Shown here in pieces: positions 44,074-56,410 of a stretch of 64,000 nucleotides of DNA. Position 1 is the first letter of the stretch. The number at the start of each line of letters is the position of its first letter. The translations under genes and the position numbers were made by a program. The stretch covers positions 186,001 through 250,000 of the forward strand of contig JBBHKE010003555.1 in assembly GCA_037447655.1 (NCBI GenBank), written 5' to 3'. The notes under the pieces were generated by a model that was not told where the DNA came from, made no database searches, and worked only from the letters and a program-made list of their open reading frames with translations. The stretch is from Zygnema cylindricum. Taxonomy: Eukaryota > Streptophyta > Zygnematophyceae > Zygnematales > Zygnemataceae.

Positions 44074-46285
44074 CCTAGTATATAGATAGAGTACGCGGAT
44101 GGGAGAGTGGTTACCACAGATCTAGTTGGGTCGGTACCCTGAAAGTCTTAGTGGAGGGTAAGACTTATATACTCACCTTCTCAGATGTACTCTACATTCC
44201 TCATCTGACTAAAAATCTTGTCTCTACATCTGTGTTAGATGACAAAGAGTTTGATAACAGAACTAGAAAGGGAGTCTTTACATTTAAGTATGGGGGTGAT
44301 GTCTACTTCACGGCAAATAAGGGAAACCAAGGAATGTTTAGGCTTAACCTGAGTAATGAAAAGAAGAATGCTTACTATGTTGGTGTTCCAAAATTGATGA
44401 TATGGCATAAACGGTTGGGGCATGTGCATTTTGATAGGCTGAGGGAAATGAAGAAGCTTGGTGTAGTAAAAGGCATTCAGTTTGGGGATAATGATATTGT
44501 GGATGATTATAGTGGCTGTGCTTAAGGTAATGCTCACAGACTTCTTTATCCCAAAGCCGCCACATATATGGGTGAGAAAATACTAGATTTGGTCCACACA
44601 TATATATCTGGGGACCTACAAAAGTACCTTCGGTCGGACGGAAGAAATTTATGTTGACAATAACCGTTGATTGGTCTAGATACTGTATAGTTTACTCCGT
44701 AAAAACGAAGTCTGAAACACCAACTTACTTCAAAGAATATAAAGCCTGGAGTGAGAAGTTGCATGGAACCCCCATTAAGAGAATAAGGAGTGATAATTGG
44801 GGAGAATATACCTCTAACCAGTTTGAGGAATACTTAAGAGATGAGAGAGTTCAGAACCAAAAAATTGTACCATATAACCCGGAACAAAATGGTATAGCTG
44901 AGAGGTTGAACCAAACACTAGAAGATACTGAATGCAGTATGTTGGCCGACAAAAAAATAGGAAAGAGATTTTGGGCAGAAGCCATGAACTATGCCAACAA
45001 CATTAAAAAAAGAGTCATAACCTCAGCTGTAAAATGAATAACACCTTATGAAAGATGGGTTGGAAGGAAACATGATATCTCTCACCTTAAAGTATTCGGT
45101 AGCCAAGTATTCATTCTTCACACGGATAAGTAAAACTGGAAAGTATATGCTAAGGGAAAACCTGGATACTTTGTAGGATATGATGAGGATGTCAAGGGAT
45201 ATAGAGTCTATGACTTAGCAAAGAAAGATTTCATTCTAGACAAACACCTAGTTGTCATGGATGAAGGGAAGTCATTTGACCCCTTCAAATATACCAAGAA
45301 GATAAGAATCACATTTGAGTATGAAAGTGAGGAGAACTCGGTCGTTTCCAAAAGAGACATGAGTGACACAGTGATTGTAGATTCAGAGGAGATCCAAGAT
45401 ACATGAGATCCATCGGAAACCTCACATATTCTTATCGACTTCGAGGAGACTGAAGCCGAGGAACCGGAAATCAGCTTCTGTAGATAGGGGAGCCAATGAG
45501 ACAGTAAGGAGAAATCCAAGACTTCTTTCCATTCTAGCTTCGGAGTTTGAGGGAGGGAGAAAGAGCAGCAAAAAGATAGAAGAGAAACATGTCGTTCATA
45601 AGGTAACTAAGCTATCTCAACCAGATGAGCCCCAGTCATACTCGGAGGCAGTGAACAGTCCAAAGAAAGCCAGATGGATTAGAGCCATAAATGATGAGAT
45701 GGCCTCCATCATGGAAGCAAATACTTGGGAACTAGCCGACTGTCTTCCGGACGGAAAAACCGATTGGTTGAAAATGGGTTTTGAAACTTAAACTGAATCA
45801 AAATAATACCATTGAAAGATATAAAGCTCGGTTGGTAGCAAAAGGGTTTACCCAAATGGAGGGGATTGACTATGAGGAGACTTTTGCTCCAGTTGTTATC
45901 TTTATTCTAGCCACAACTTAAGACATGGAAATACACCAGATGGATATTAAGACTGCCTTTCTCAATGGTGAATTAGAAGAAGAAATTTCTATGCGGCATC
46001 TAGAGGGGTTTGTGGAGGAAAGAGAAGAAAGCAAAGTCTGCAGGCTCAAAAAGTCCATAGATGGATTGAAGAATGCTCCCGGATAGTGGAATAAAAAATC
46101 GGATGAATTTCTCACCGATCTGATATATATTTGGATCAACTGTGACCACTCTATCTCTATGTTTGAAGATAAGAATGGTGTGATTTTAATTGCAATTTAT
46201 GTGGATGATCTGCTGGTGTTAAGTCTTTGGAAAAGATCAATAAGTTAAAGAAAGATCTTAGAAGCAGATTTGACATGAAAGATTT
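44074..46285 (+). mobile_element. Copia fragment: integrase to reverse transcriptase
   Basis: It starts abruptly in the protease-to-integrase spacer. 44151-44525 carries MIWHKRLGHVHFDRLREMKK. 44651-45037 carries IRSDNWGEYTS and NPEQNGIAER. 45640-46260 holds degenerate RT with YVDDLLVLS. The first integrase Asp is replaced (HTYISGD). Multiple stops and frameshifts. Both ends are cut by neighbouring LTRs. Confidence 0.87.
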
Positions 46286-46792
46286 TGTAACAAGGTTACA
46301 GAGTTGGGTACTTAGTAGCTAGCAACAGGGCTGCTATAATTGCGTTGTCAGAGCAGCGCAACTCGATTCTAGACTTGCGCAACATAGCAGCGTAGCAACT
46401 TAGCGGCGTAGCTACTTAGTAGCGTAGCAGCGCAGCACAGCAACGCAGCTTAACAGTATAGCAACGCTGCGGAATGTCGATAGAACGGTATTGTTATAGA
46501 ATGATATTTTGAGATTTGTCTCGGTTGACTGTGAAGGTCCACGTGTACAATTGTACAGTACTAGGTTGATTACCAGCTAGTTAGTTTAAATAGTGAGGTA
46601 AGCCTAGTCAGCAGGACACTCTTTAAGTAGACTTTCGCAGCGAGGGCTGACTCTTGTAATCCTCTCCCGAGTAATAAAGCGCAGCCTTGTCTTTCATTGT
46701 TGTGTGCTCTTGTTGTTGCTACGGGAAGATCATTGGAATTTTCCGTTGTGTATTGTGGTGTGTTTTAGTGCTTATTATTGTCCCCTTTTACA
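46286..46792 (+). repeat. LTR of the 46286 element, 507 bp
   Basis: It begins TGTAACAAGGTTACAG and ends CCCCTTTTACA. It has repeated 'tagcagcg'-like units at about 46312-46470, a TTTAAATAG TATA-like box near 46587 and AATAAA near 46673. Only one LTR copy is in the window, so its left end is set by the break in the RT fragment. Confidence 0.7.
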
Positions 46793-46793
46793 C

Positions 46794-46805
46794 TAGTATC
46801 GGAGC
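46794..46805 (+). promoter_or_regulatory. Primer-binding site, 3' end of initiator tRNA-Met type
   Basis: TAGTATCGGAGC differs at two positions from TGGTATCAGAGC, the usual plant site complementary to the tRNA 3' end. It contrasts with the copia family here. Confidence 0.65.
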
Positions 46806-46826
46806 TATTCCACGTGACTTGACAGC

Positions 46827-48133
46827 ATGGACGAACACGGCGTATCCACTAGAGAAATGTTAGCGTAAGTTCTCAAGGAGTTAGAAAGCATTAGATTACA
46901 AAACGCGCAGCTAAGCAACAATGTCGTCGCTTTGGAATCTTGTCTTGGTGAGCGACCTCATCGAGGCATGGAGAGGGAATACAGGAGACCAAAATTAAGA
47001 CTTCCCGACGAGTTCGACCCTGCAAGACACAAGAATCTGGACACGTGGCTATTCTCCGTTGTGAATTATCTCGAGAATTTTCCTAGCCTATCGGACCGTG
47101 AGAAGATTCACTACGCGGGTGGTCTTCTTAAAGGGCAGCGGGAGCATGGTGGAGGACATTGGTGGAGAATGATGAGATCTTGACCGTTTGGGCTCTCTTC
47201 ATTCAATTTGTTCGCGACGCTAAGCAGCCTGTCAATACGGTAAGGCTGCAAGAGATAAGATTGCAGTGTTGAAGCAACGAAGTTCGGTGTTGGAGTTTAC
47301 GCATCGGTTTTTGGAGTACAAGGTTCAAATACCTACGATGATGGACAATGAAGCTGTGGATCCCTACGTGAAAGGTCTTAAATCATCCATTCGTAGGGAA
47401 ATGGAGCAATGGCTTGCTCGGGAAAGCACAACTCTTAGTCTCTCAGCGATCATTCAGTTTGCTGAGCGGACGGATTCAGTCCACTTCACCTTCCGTAGAC
47501 CTTATGATTATGGATCGAGTAGCGGTGGAGGGGGTCGACGAGAAGATGGTCCAACTCCCATGGAGCTCGGAGCAATTGATGAGGATAAAGAAGTGGTCAA
47601 TGTGATGCGGAAAAATAAAAAAATTGTCAAAACTAAGGCCAACAACTTGTCCCTCGAGGAGCTCCAACAAAAGAGGCAAAATGGCTTATGCTTCCAGTGC
47701 GGTTCCTTGGACCATATGGCCCGAGAATGTCCAAAACGGAAAAATCTAGGAAAGGGGAATCTTAACATCATGAGGTTAGCCGGTGAAGGAGGAGACCCTT
47801 TTATTTTTAGGGGTCAAATCGAAGTGAGCGCAACTAGCTTCATGGTGGACTCCGGATCATCGGGAAATTTCATCAACGAGGCGACGGTGAAAAGATTAAA
47901 ACTTCCTTATTGGTGCTTAAGAATCATCAGTCGGTACTATTGGCTGACGGAAATTCTTTATCCATTACCTATCGTACTCCGAGGTTACGCGTCGAAATCA
48001 GGAAATTCTGATGGTACAATACACTTCATGTATTACCTCTTGGTGACCATAAGGTAATCTTGGAGAAACCGTGGCTCCTAAAATGGAATCCGACGATCGA
48101 TTGGAGAAGTGGGGCCATGAGAGTGAAGAGGGG
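46827..48133 (+). pseudogene. Gag and aspartic protease of the 46286 element
   Basis: ATG at 46827 is followed by an early stop. Then come KLRLPDEFDPARHKNLDTWL (gag core) to 47183, a frameshift, and 47266-48057 with LEFTHRFLEYKVQIP, the zinc knuckle CFQCGSLDHMAREC and the protease block FMVDSGSSGNFINE. The protease motif is intact. The coding signal continues out of frame to the gap. Confidence 0.85.
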
Positions 48134-48143
48134 NNNNNNNNNN
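48134..48143. other. Assembly gap of 10 N
   Basis: Ten Ns interrupt the protease region. The sequence after it (from 48144) is not retrotransposon-like, so the true gap is probably kilobases and the join may be wrong. Confidence 0.95.
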
Positions 48144-50325
48144 ACAAGCATCCATGTATAAACTGACCCGACAACGTTTGTATATGCATTGAGTATGGTA
48201 TGTAACTTCTTCCGGTACGTTACTTAATTTTCCGTAAAAGAGTTACGTATATGTTTGCAACAGCCCAGTCAAATATGTACCTACGAACATACATACATAA
48301 TGACATTCTTGTCCAGACCAAGAAAGTAGGGTTTAGGTTTTGAATGATTCTAGTTTGGATTTTTGTAAAGCTATTTTATCGTCACGATAACCTTGTTTGG
48401 AAAAATGAACGGGTTTGTTTCGTTTTTAGTGTGTTGTTGTGTTGATGAATGAAGTATATCCGCGGCTTCAGTGGAAAATGTATAATTGCACAACAATCTA
48501 TTATTTAAAAATATCTTTCGTTGAACAAAAGACAGATGTCAATGTTTGTTTTTGTGCCTTAACATGTTTCTATTTCTGTTAAATTGCAGTGTTGTGATAA
48601 AATCTTGCTAGATGATGCCTCAAATGTGTAGTAGTGTTTACAGAAAATCTCGGTGAATGGCAAGGCTGCTAAAATTGAGTGAAAACTGCTTTCAACACCC
48701 AATAACGTTATCAAACACTATACAAAACACCGCTAGACGGCCCATTTTTAAAGGAAATATAAGCGTATACGCAACATTAGAACACATAATACTCATTTAG
48801 TGTAGGGGGTGAGGCAGATTGTAATCCACTCTATTAATTAGTGCTATAAACAGATGGTTTTAGGCCAAAAATAATAATTGTATCTCTAATAGCAGTGTAG
48901 ATGCTTCTACTGTAACTTGAACCCAGAAAGCTGGTTCTAGCTGTAAGACCATACTGTATAGCTCATCTCGTAAATCAAGTTTGTTTTTCCAACTTGGTAG
49001 TGTCCTTTTCGATGGACATGATGTTTTGAGGTGAGTGAGAGAATAGACTGTGACAATATCCGTAAATTATATGAACCTCCTTGTGGAGCTGGGCTGCCAG
49101 TTTGGGTCTTCCCTAAGAAACCCGAAAAAGCCCTATATCTAAAAACCCTAAAAACCTCTCTTCTCCTCTCATACTTCGTCCTGTTATCACCAGCTAAATG
49201 ATTATGTTTTGTCTTTTAGGTCTGACAATATATAATCGTCCACGTGATGTTTAAATAATGAAACAAGATCCTTAGTTAAACATAATACTTTATCGAGAAA
49301 TTGTTTCTCATTAGGTCTCAAGATCTCGCCGCATGCTCGTGACAAGTGTATAATCATCTACATGTCCACGCTTTTGACGAAGCATTTTTATTGTGCCTCA
49401 ATGGGATGATTTTAGTGTCATGCACATGTGTCTTTCATCATCAGATTTGCAATAGCAACTCTCATTGTACACGACGGAAAACCTTTTAAGTGCAAAAGGA
49501 GTTTACATCACGATGGTACTTGTTCTCGGTTCTCGCTCAATTTGGCGTACAACACATAACTTTTGGCCTATGAGAGTGTTAATGGCTTATGGATGGAATG
49601 CAACTCTTGATCCTCGACAAAAATTCCCTAGGTAGCCTCCATGATTTATGTTCCTCACCTAATTGCTAAACCTTAACGTTGTACCAAAATTAAGCTAAAC
49701 AAACGCCTCTTTTTTCAACATGGCTTAGCATGAGGCCCGTTACGTCTAACTAAATCTTTTACGGCAAATATGGTGTGTGCGTTTGTTTATCCCATACGCC
49801 ATTTTTTTTTGTAGCATTTCGTGTTTGAAGGGCAGTAAACTGGACATGCGCTGGCTTGTTTTGAGCACAATGCTTTGAATTGTATGACTTCGTAAGGTAA
49901 ATAACTTTGCAACTCTACCAACGTATTCGTCACCTACCTTAAATGATCCTTCGACATTAAGATTTTTGATTGAAAGTTCGCGACTGGCTCGAATTGTCAC
50001 ATCTACACTGTAGGTGAGATTTGTCTTCAATACTGTCTTCATAAACGATCGTTAAATGTACTGTGAGCGACCCATCCAATGCTCCATTATTCTCAAACTA
50101 TCCTAATTCACTATCCTAACACACTGCTCCAACACCAATTGTTAGTAGAGGGCCGACTCACAAAGCAAACGGATTGTGATTGACCTATATTGATATGGTG
50201 ATGGATACAAATGAACTGAGCTCCATTCAACCGGGAAAACTATTTCAAGCCCGGTGAATGTGTTATATCAACATAAATGTTTTTACCAAAAATATACAAA
50301 AGGTAGAAAAGTAGTTTGGTAAGTA
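48144..50325. other. Gene-poor stretch
   Basis: It has short telomere-like motifs near 49140 ('aaaaccctaaaaacc') and a weak MITE-like pair of ends at about 48728-48898. A minus-strand ORF (50042-49746, 98 codons) has no recognised domain. No gene can be supported. Confidence 0.4.
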
Positions 50326-50542
50326 CACTGATAATCGTTATTTGTATTAAAGGTTTTTTCGCCACTTAAAACATATTTTCAACGTGCACACATGTCGGAT
50401 TGTCAATCCGGTGGTTGCTATTGGTAGGCAAGATTCTCACCTTCCTATTGGCAGACTTCGATTGGCAATCCGACAAGTTTGCAAGGCAAAAAGATGTGTT
50501 AAGTGTGTGAAAAAACTTTAACACTAAAAACGATTAGTTGTG
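50326..50542. mobile_element. MITE, type M1
   Basis: 217 bp flanked by TA (50324-50325, 50543-50544). It has M1 arms 'cgccacttaaaacat' and the inverse 'atgtgttaagtgtgtg'. The loop is diverged and partly rearranged. Confidence 0.7.
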
Positions 50543-51529
50543 TAGTTCAGTATATGTTAACAATACATGTGTTACGAACATTTCCGTTAGTAAAGTTCAT
50601 TCACCCACGCCGATAAAGTTTTCTCCCCATTTAAATACCGCAGCCCAGACACGAACAACCAAAGGGTCATTGACAAGCAAACCCTAACAACGGCGTCGAA
50701 ACGCCATCAAACAAGCTAAGTTATCCTTCAGTTTCGTGTTTACCTTTTTTTTTTTTTTGGTTCACATGTACTCAGTTGGCTTACCATTTTGCTTTTAAAA
50801 TATAGTCTTAAATCCTATTGGCGCTGCAGACTGGACCTTTTAGGGGTAGAGAACATTGTGACTAACTAGCATGTAATAATCACATTTTATTAAGAAATCG
50901 TGATGGTAAACCACCTTATAGTTCATGGGATCCACAAAAGTGGATGGCAAAGACGAAACATAAAATCTTGCAGGCGGAACAAAAAAACAGTTACGAAAGA
51001 AACTAACACGTCAACAAACCACAGACATTTTGTAAGGGAATTGCTAATCGCAGTGACAATTTTTGCTGCGCGCAAGTGTTGCGTCAGCTGCCAAAAATTG
51101 TACATTTTAAGTACAAATTAGTACAAGTTACGTACATTTGAGAGCCCCACTGTGAGAGCACATACATGCATTTCACTTACCCGTAAAATTGGAATCTAAT
51201 CACGAAGCGTTAATGCAAATTAAAGGACGACATTTAACTCGCACGAAACGAAATAAACTTCGTACAACACTAAAACGGACCCGAGTATTAATAATTTAAT
51301 ATCAATGAAATTAGGTAATAAAATACGCGCGTCGTCACGCGCGACCAAATGAAGCCCAAAAAGTAACTGCCATAGTTTAAAAGTAGGCGTTTTTATGGTA
51401 GGCCTTTGGTCGGCCCTTTTATCGTAAGTTGTGTTATGGGCTTTTCATGTGATCTTGTTAGATCGCTACTTTGATCAGCGACCGTCCGATCGTCGAAATC
51501 AGAAGGTGTAAATAAAAATTATTGGTCCG
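50543..51529. other. Gene-free stretch
   Basis: It contains an overlapping small ORF pair at 50900-51121 with no domain, and several GTAC motifs. No gene is seen. Confidence 0.4.
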
Positions 51530-51757
51530 AATGTTTAATTGGTCCGAATAGGTCCAAATACAATATGGGTCTTAAGGTCATATTGTATGTTTTGCATACA
51601 ATAGGCATATTGTATGGGCCTACTTTCACCTACTTTTGAACTATGGTTTGTACGCCACATACAATTTATTTACATGTGGTTGCCGCAATTTTTGTTACCC
51701 TCAACCTTGGCCGGCCGTGTGAATTGTTGTTTTTTTATGACGATCGACGTTCGCAAG
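51530..51757. repeat. Left copy of a 228-bp direct duplication
   Basis: It matches 52620-52847 ('cttaaggtcatattgtatgt', 'ctactttcacctacttttga', 'atgacgatcgacgttcgcaa') with a modest number of substitutions. It abuts the truncated LTR. Confidence 0.88.
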
Positions 51758-52618
51758 TGAAACTCTGAGACCTCCATAAGTCCTCAGAGTGGACAGCTTC
51801 GAAGAAGCCTCTAGGATAATCCTGACCCCTTTGTGTTTAAGCAAAAATAACTGCCACCCTGGCAGACAAATACTCTGACCACCTTCACCCTGTGAAGGCA
51901 AGACTCCCCTGAGTCGATAGCAAAAAGAATCTCTAAATTTGCTCCCCTGAGCAGTAAGTTATGGAGGGTCAAAGTTGACCTTTTGCACAGAAGCTCTCTG
52001 GGAGAGAGGGTCATATCTTCTAATTTTTCTAAGTCCTATCTCTCTCACAAACTCTATCTACTGATGTATGGAACCAATCAGAATACAGTTCCGTACGCAA
52101 AAGTACAGTTGCCGGTGTACTTTATGTACGGACATTGTACGACATGGCCTAAATGTCCACACGTGGAATATCCGGATTCGCTCCTTTAATCCTTGGAGAT
52201 GCCGCGCTCCAATGTAACATCGCCACGTGTCATCCGATGTGGCAATGCCCACAAACCGCTGAATTCTTCTTCCGCGATCTCGGCGCTAATTCCGGCCGTC
52301 CGATTAAACTCGCATTTGATCGTAGCCGTAATAAATACATGCGCGGTATTTGTTTCGCTTACGAAATCAATGCGCGGTATTGATTTATTATCCGTACCGC
52401 AATTCGTACTTTTACTCTACCATATCTATGTATCCCGTCTACAGTTATAGTTAAATGATTTATCCTGCGTGTACATGTTTAAATCATTATCGTACTATAT
52501 ACTATGTAAGACTACTTCTAGACTTAACGGCTAAGGCTACCGGCTATGTACCCTCTGACGGCCGGCAGGTACCAGGATCAAATCTGTCGCCGGCACATAC
52601 CTTTTAGTAATTAATCCC
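51758..52618 (-). mobile_element. Truncated copia-type LTR between duplications
   Basis: On the minus strand it ends ATGGAGGTCTCAGAGTTTCA (51777-51758). Its start (TGTAGAAATT) is missing, cut at about 52618. A G-box lies at 52224-52229. Confidence 0.82.
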
Positions 52619-52619
52619 T

Positions 52620-52847
52620 TGAATGTTTAAATTGATCCGAACAGGTCCGAATACAATACGGGTCTTAAGGTCATATTGTATGTTTTACATACAATAGGCT
52701 TATTGTATGGGCCTACTTTCACCTACTTTTGAACTATGGTACCTGCGCTCAGCAATTTATTTACATGTGGTTGCCGCAGTTTTGTTACCATAAACCTTGG
52801 TCGGCCGTGTGAATTGTTGTTTTTTTATGACGATCGACGTTCGCAAG
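52620..52847. repeat. Right copy of the 228-bp direct duplication
   Basis: It is the partner of 51530-51757 and ends at the same 'gttcgcaag' where the left copy meets the LTR. Confidence 0.88.
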
Positions 52848-53730
52848 GGCGACACTTTTTTAACTGGTTGTTACAATATTTCGCAAGTCAAAGTTGTTCG
52901 ACGGATTGACCGTCAAATCTAAACTTAAATGTACATAACTTGTACTAATCTGAACTTAAAATGTTCAATTTTTGACAAGCTGATGTAACTACCTACGCGC
53001 AGCAAAAATTGTCCAACTACCTACGATTAGCAATTCCCTTTGGTAATCCATTAAACTACGCAGTTAGTCGCATAACGGTACGTTTAATATAAGTACATCA
53101 AAATAGCGTACTACAGTATTGTGGTGTTTAAAAACCGTACAAATAGTAAACTAAAATTGTGTAAAAAACTTAGAGGATGTTTTAAATAGTATTACGCTCG
53201 TTTTTCACTATTTAGGTTTTGTACAATACCTATAATAGCCTTGATACATAATTATAATTATCCACTATATTATGTTTTGCAACGTGGCTTATTTGGCCCA
53301 ATCACTCAAAACAAAGTCATCAACATAATGATTTTTTGCTAAAAAGATCCTCAACGCAATCAAAGAGATTATAGCTTCACCGCATACACATAATTCTGTA
53401 AATATAAGTGTATTTAAATTTTTATATTTAAAATTCAATATTATTACGTAATATTGTATTGCGAGAGGCTTGGAAGTTGTTTCGCCGTCAGGACGTAATC
53501 GATAAGCAAAAGCTACACATACGACAAAAGCGAAACATTACAATATGTTTCCGACGGAATCCGCCCTATAACTATCGTTTTGAAAAGGATTTCAGCGGTT
53601 CGTCTCGGTAGGATCGAACAATTTATCTTCGTTCGTCGTTTTTAAAGATCAAGTTTAGGGGGGCTTTTAGCTAGGTTTGGACAAATTCGGAACATAACCA
53701 AACCGGACTGTGAGGGTCCAAAATCATCGG
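52848..53730. other. Gene-free stretch
   Basis: A+T-rich, with no ORF, repeat or RNA gene that I recognise. Confidence 0.45.
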
Positions 53731-53933
53731 CATCGCTATTAATGTAGTGGTAATGTTTTATTCGCCACTTAAAAAGTCTTTTCTGTCAGATTGTGGATTC
53801 GACGGTTTCGATTGAAAGGCAAGATTCTCAGCTTTCTATGGTCGTTCCTAATGAAAAATCGGATAAGAGTGTACAAAGAAAAAAAAAATTAAGTGGCAAA
53901 AAAAACATCAAATAATAACACCGATACACGGTG
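53731..53933. mobile_element. MITE, type M1, degenerate
   Basis: 'catcgctattaatg', 'cgccacttaaaa' and the right end 'ccgatacacggtg' identify the family. The inner arms have decayed. Confidence 0.6.
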
Positions 53934-54027
53934 GAGTTCCATGTAATTTGTTCAGTGATGCGTATCAAGAACGAAGTGACGATCTTTAATTTATGATATC
54001 AGAAAGTACAGTAGAGGTTGTGATGTT

Positions 54028-56405
54028 TAAAATTTTATGGGTTCCACCCCCCCTAAAAAATTCGCAGATCCAAAGAAGCTTATCTAGATAGTGCCGACTC
54101 CACGTTGATATAAACCCAAATGAATGACACCTGACACCCAGACATTCACAACCCCAATAGAGCTTCACCCCCGTGAAAGATGACTTTCGATGTGCTCAGT
54201 TCCCCCACGAAATGGAAAGTTGGAATATGAGTATTTAGACACATTCCCCAACTTTGACTTTCCCTTAGAAATGCAGCCACCTTGTGTTGAAATATAAGTA
54301 TTTTCTAGGTCCAGAGATTGTAAAATAAAAGGCAAAGAGGAGACACTGACAGCTTGCCTCTAACTCTTCACTCAAGTCTCCACACTTGTCGCAGTCACTA
54401 GAGACTTGAGGAGGAGTTAGATTCATGGCTGCTTATGCTGTTCAAAGAGGACAGAAGGCAAATCTTGATAGAGTTACCTATCTATCAAGGTTTAACGGAT
54501 CCAAGATTTGATCCGGGTACCTGCCGTCTGTCAAATTACCCGTTAGCATTAACCTATAAGTCTAGGATTAGTGATAGGATACATTAGGTTTGACAAATAT
54601 TTAATTTGTTACACGTAGACTAGTTCATCTAACGGGAAATAGATACGTAATGCACAGATACCGTTTTGAATAGTACAATGTACGGTTTAATGCATTATAT
54701 GAAACGGATACCCCGCATTTGTTTCGAATGCGAAACAAATACTGTGCGTATATTTTCAACGGCTATAGTTGTATCTGGTTTTGATCGGACGACCACGATA
54801 GGCGCCGCGATCACAGAATATGTACTTTTAGCGTTTTCTTTTATATCATCGCCACGTCATGTGACAGGTGGCGCGACAACGTTGGATTGCGGCAACTCCG
54901 GAGATTACGGAAACAAATCCGGATATGACATGTGCAGACATTTTGGCCATGTCGTACGATGGCCGTACAGAAAGTACACCGGCACATGTATTTTTTTGTA
55001 CGACACAGTAATTTGATTGGTGCCGTACGTCAGTAGATAGAGTTTTAGAGAGCGATAGGACTTAGAAAATTTAGTTGGTAGCAGCCTCTCTCCCAGAGAG
55101 CTCTTATACAAAAGGTCATCTTTGACCATTCATAACTATCAATTTACATGACCATTTTTAGTGAATCATTTTGCTGCGGACTCAAGGGAGTCCAAACTAC
55201 ACAGGGAAGTAGTCGGTCAGAGTTTTTTTCTGCCAAGGTGGTTGCATTTTTAAGGGAAAGTCAAAGTGGGTGAATGTGTCCAAAACTCATATTCTACCTT
55301 TGCATTCTGTGGTGGAACTGAGCACACAGAAAGTCTTATTTCACAGGGGTGAAGCTTTAATGGGGTTTTGATTGTCAAGGGGTCAATCATTTGGGTTTAT
55401 ATCAACTTAGAGTCGGCACTATCTAGATTAGCTTCTTTTGGATTTGCGATTTCTGTAGGCAATGGAGCACACAGAGTTTCACCTTAGAAGGTAGAAACTC
55501 AAACCGACTACACTTTTGTGTAGCTTGGACTCCCTTGAGTCCGCAGCAAAAAGAATCACTGAAAATGGTCAACTAAATGAGTTGTAATTAAATGGCAAAG
55601 TTTGCCTATTTATACAGATGCTCTCTTGGAGAAAGGCGACTACCTACCAAAATTATTCTAAATCCTAAAACCCCTCTCTTATCCCCCTAGTACTAAGGTA
55701 CGAACAAATCTTAAGACTGTATCGTACAAGAAAGTACAGGTACAGGAGTACTTTCTGTACGGTCATATAACACATCGCCATAATGTGACATTTGTCACAT
55801 CCGCAATTGTCATCTCACATCCCAGAGATCCCACAATCCTTCGGATCCTCCCACTTGTCACCCGGAGTGGCAGTTCCCGAAAATGCCAGGTCGCCCACTC
55901 CGGAATCCCGGCTCGCACCACGACCATTTGATGAATACCGACATTTAATATTGGTCGTCTAAGTAAAATGTCGTTTTGTTAATTTCACGCGGTCCGGAAT
56001 TTGTGCAGTCTAATCCATTTCCATGTACAGTCCGTCCCGTGATGAGTTAAATGAAACATATTGTGTGGTTCGTGTTTATATACTTATCGTACCCTATATA
56101 CTCTTGCACTCGTCGTACACTATAGGATAAATCCACTGGCTATCGAATTCTTGACGGACGGCAGGTACCAAGATCAAATCTTGGGTTCGTCAAGTCCATT
56201 TTGGTAAACCTACCAAAACCTACAGTCTGTCTCTCTCTCTCTGTGGGCAGCATGGGTTGCCATGGCTCTACCTTCCTCTCCAATCTTCAGTGACTGCGAC
56301 AAGTGTGGGGGTTTGGAGAGTGGAGTGAGAGGCAGGCTGCCTTTGCTGACTTCCTCTTATTAATTTTTCCTTTGTTCAAACCTAGAAAATGCATACATTT
56401 CATCA
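54028..56405 (-). mobile_element. Solo copia-type LTR, split by another LTR, target duplication ATGTT
   Basis: The two halves are 54028-54284 and 55482-56405. ATGTT flanks it at 54023-54027 and 56406-56410. On the minus strand it starts TGATGAAATGTATGC and ends ATAAAATTTTA. Without the insertion it is about 1.18 kb. Confidence 0.85.
54285..55481 (+). mobile_element. Solo copia-type LTR, 1197 bp, inside an inverted relative
   Basis: It starts TGTTGAAATATAAGT and ends ATGGAGCACACAGAGTTTCA. CCTTG (54280-54284) and CCTTA (55482-55486) are the target duplication with one later change. It is oriented opposite to its host LTR. Confidence 0.87.
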
Positions 56406-56410
56406 ATGTT

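Larger units (their letters stand above)
46286..48133 (+). mobile_element. 5' part of a Ty3/gypsy-like element, running into the gap
   Basis: LTR 46286-46792, a primer site, gag from 46827 and protease to about 48133. It differs from the other elements in LTR, gag and primer site. The pol portion is not visible beyond the N run. Confidence 0.82.

Noticed and set aside
49746-50042. 98-codon minus-strand ORF
   Set aside because: Composition looks protein-like, but I recognise no domain and see no splice-compatible neighbours.
54028-55481. The inverted repeat as termini of a DNA transposon
   Set aside because: The arms are parts of two oppositely oriented LTRs, each with its own 5-bp target duplication.
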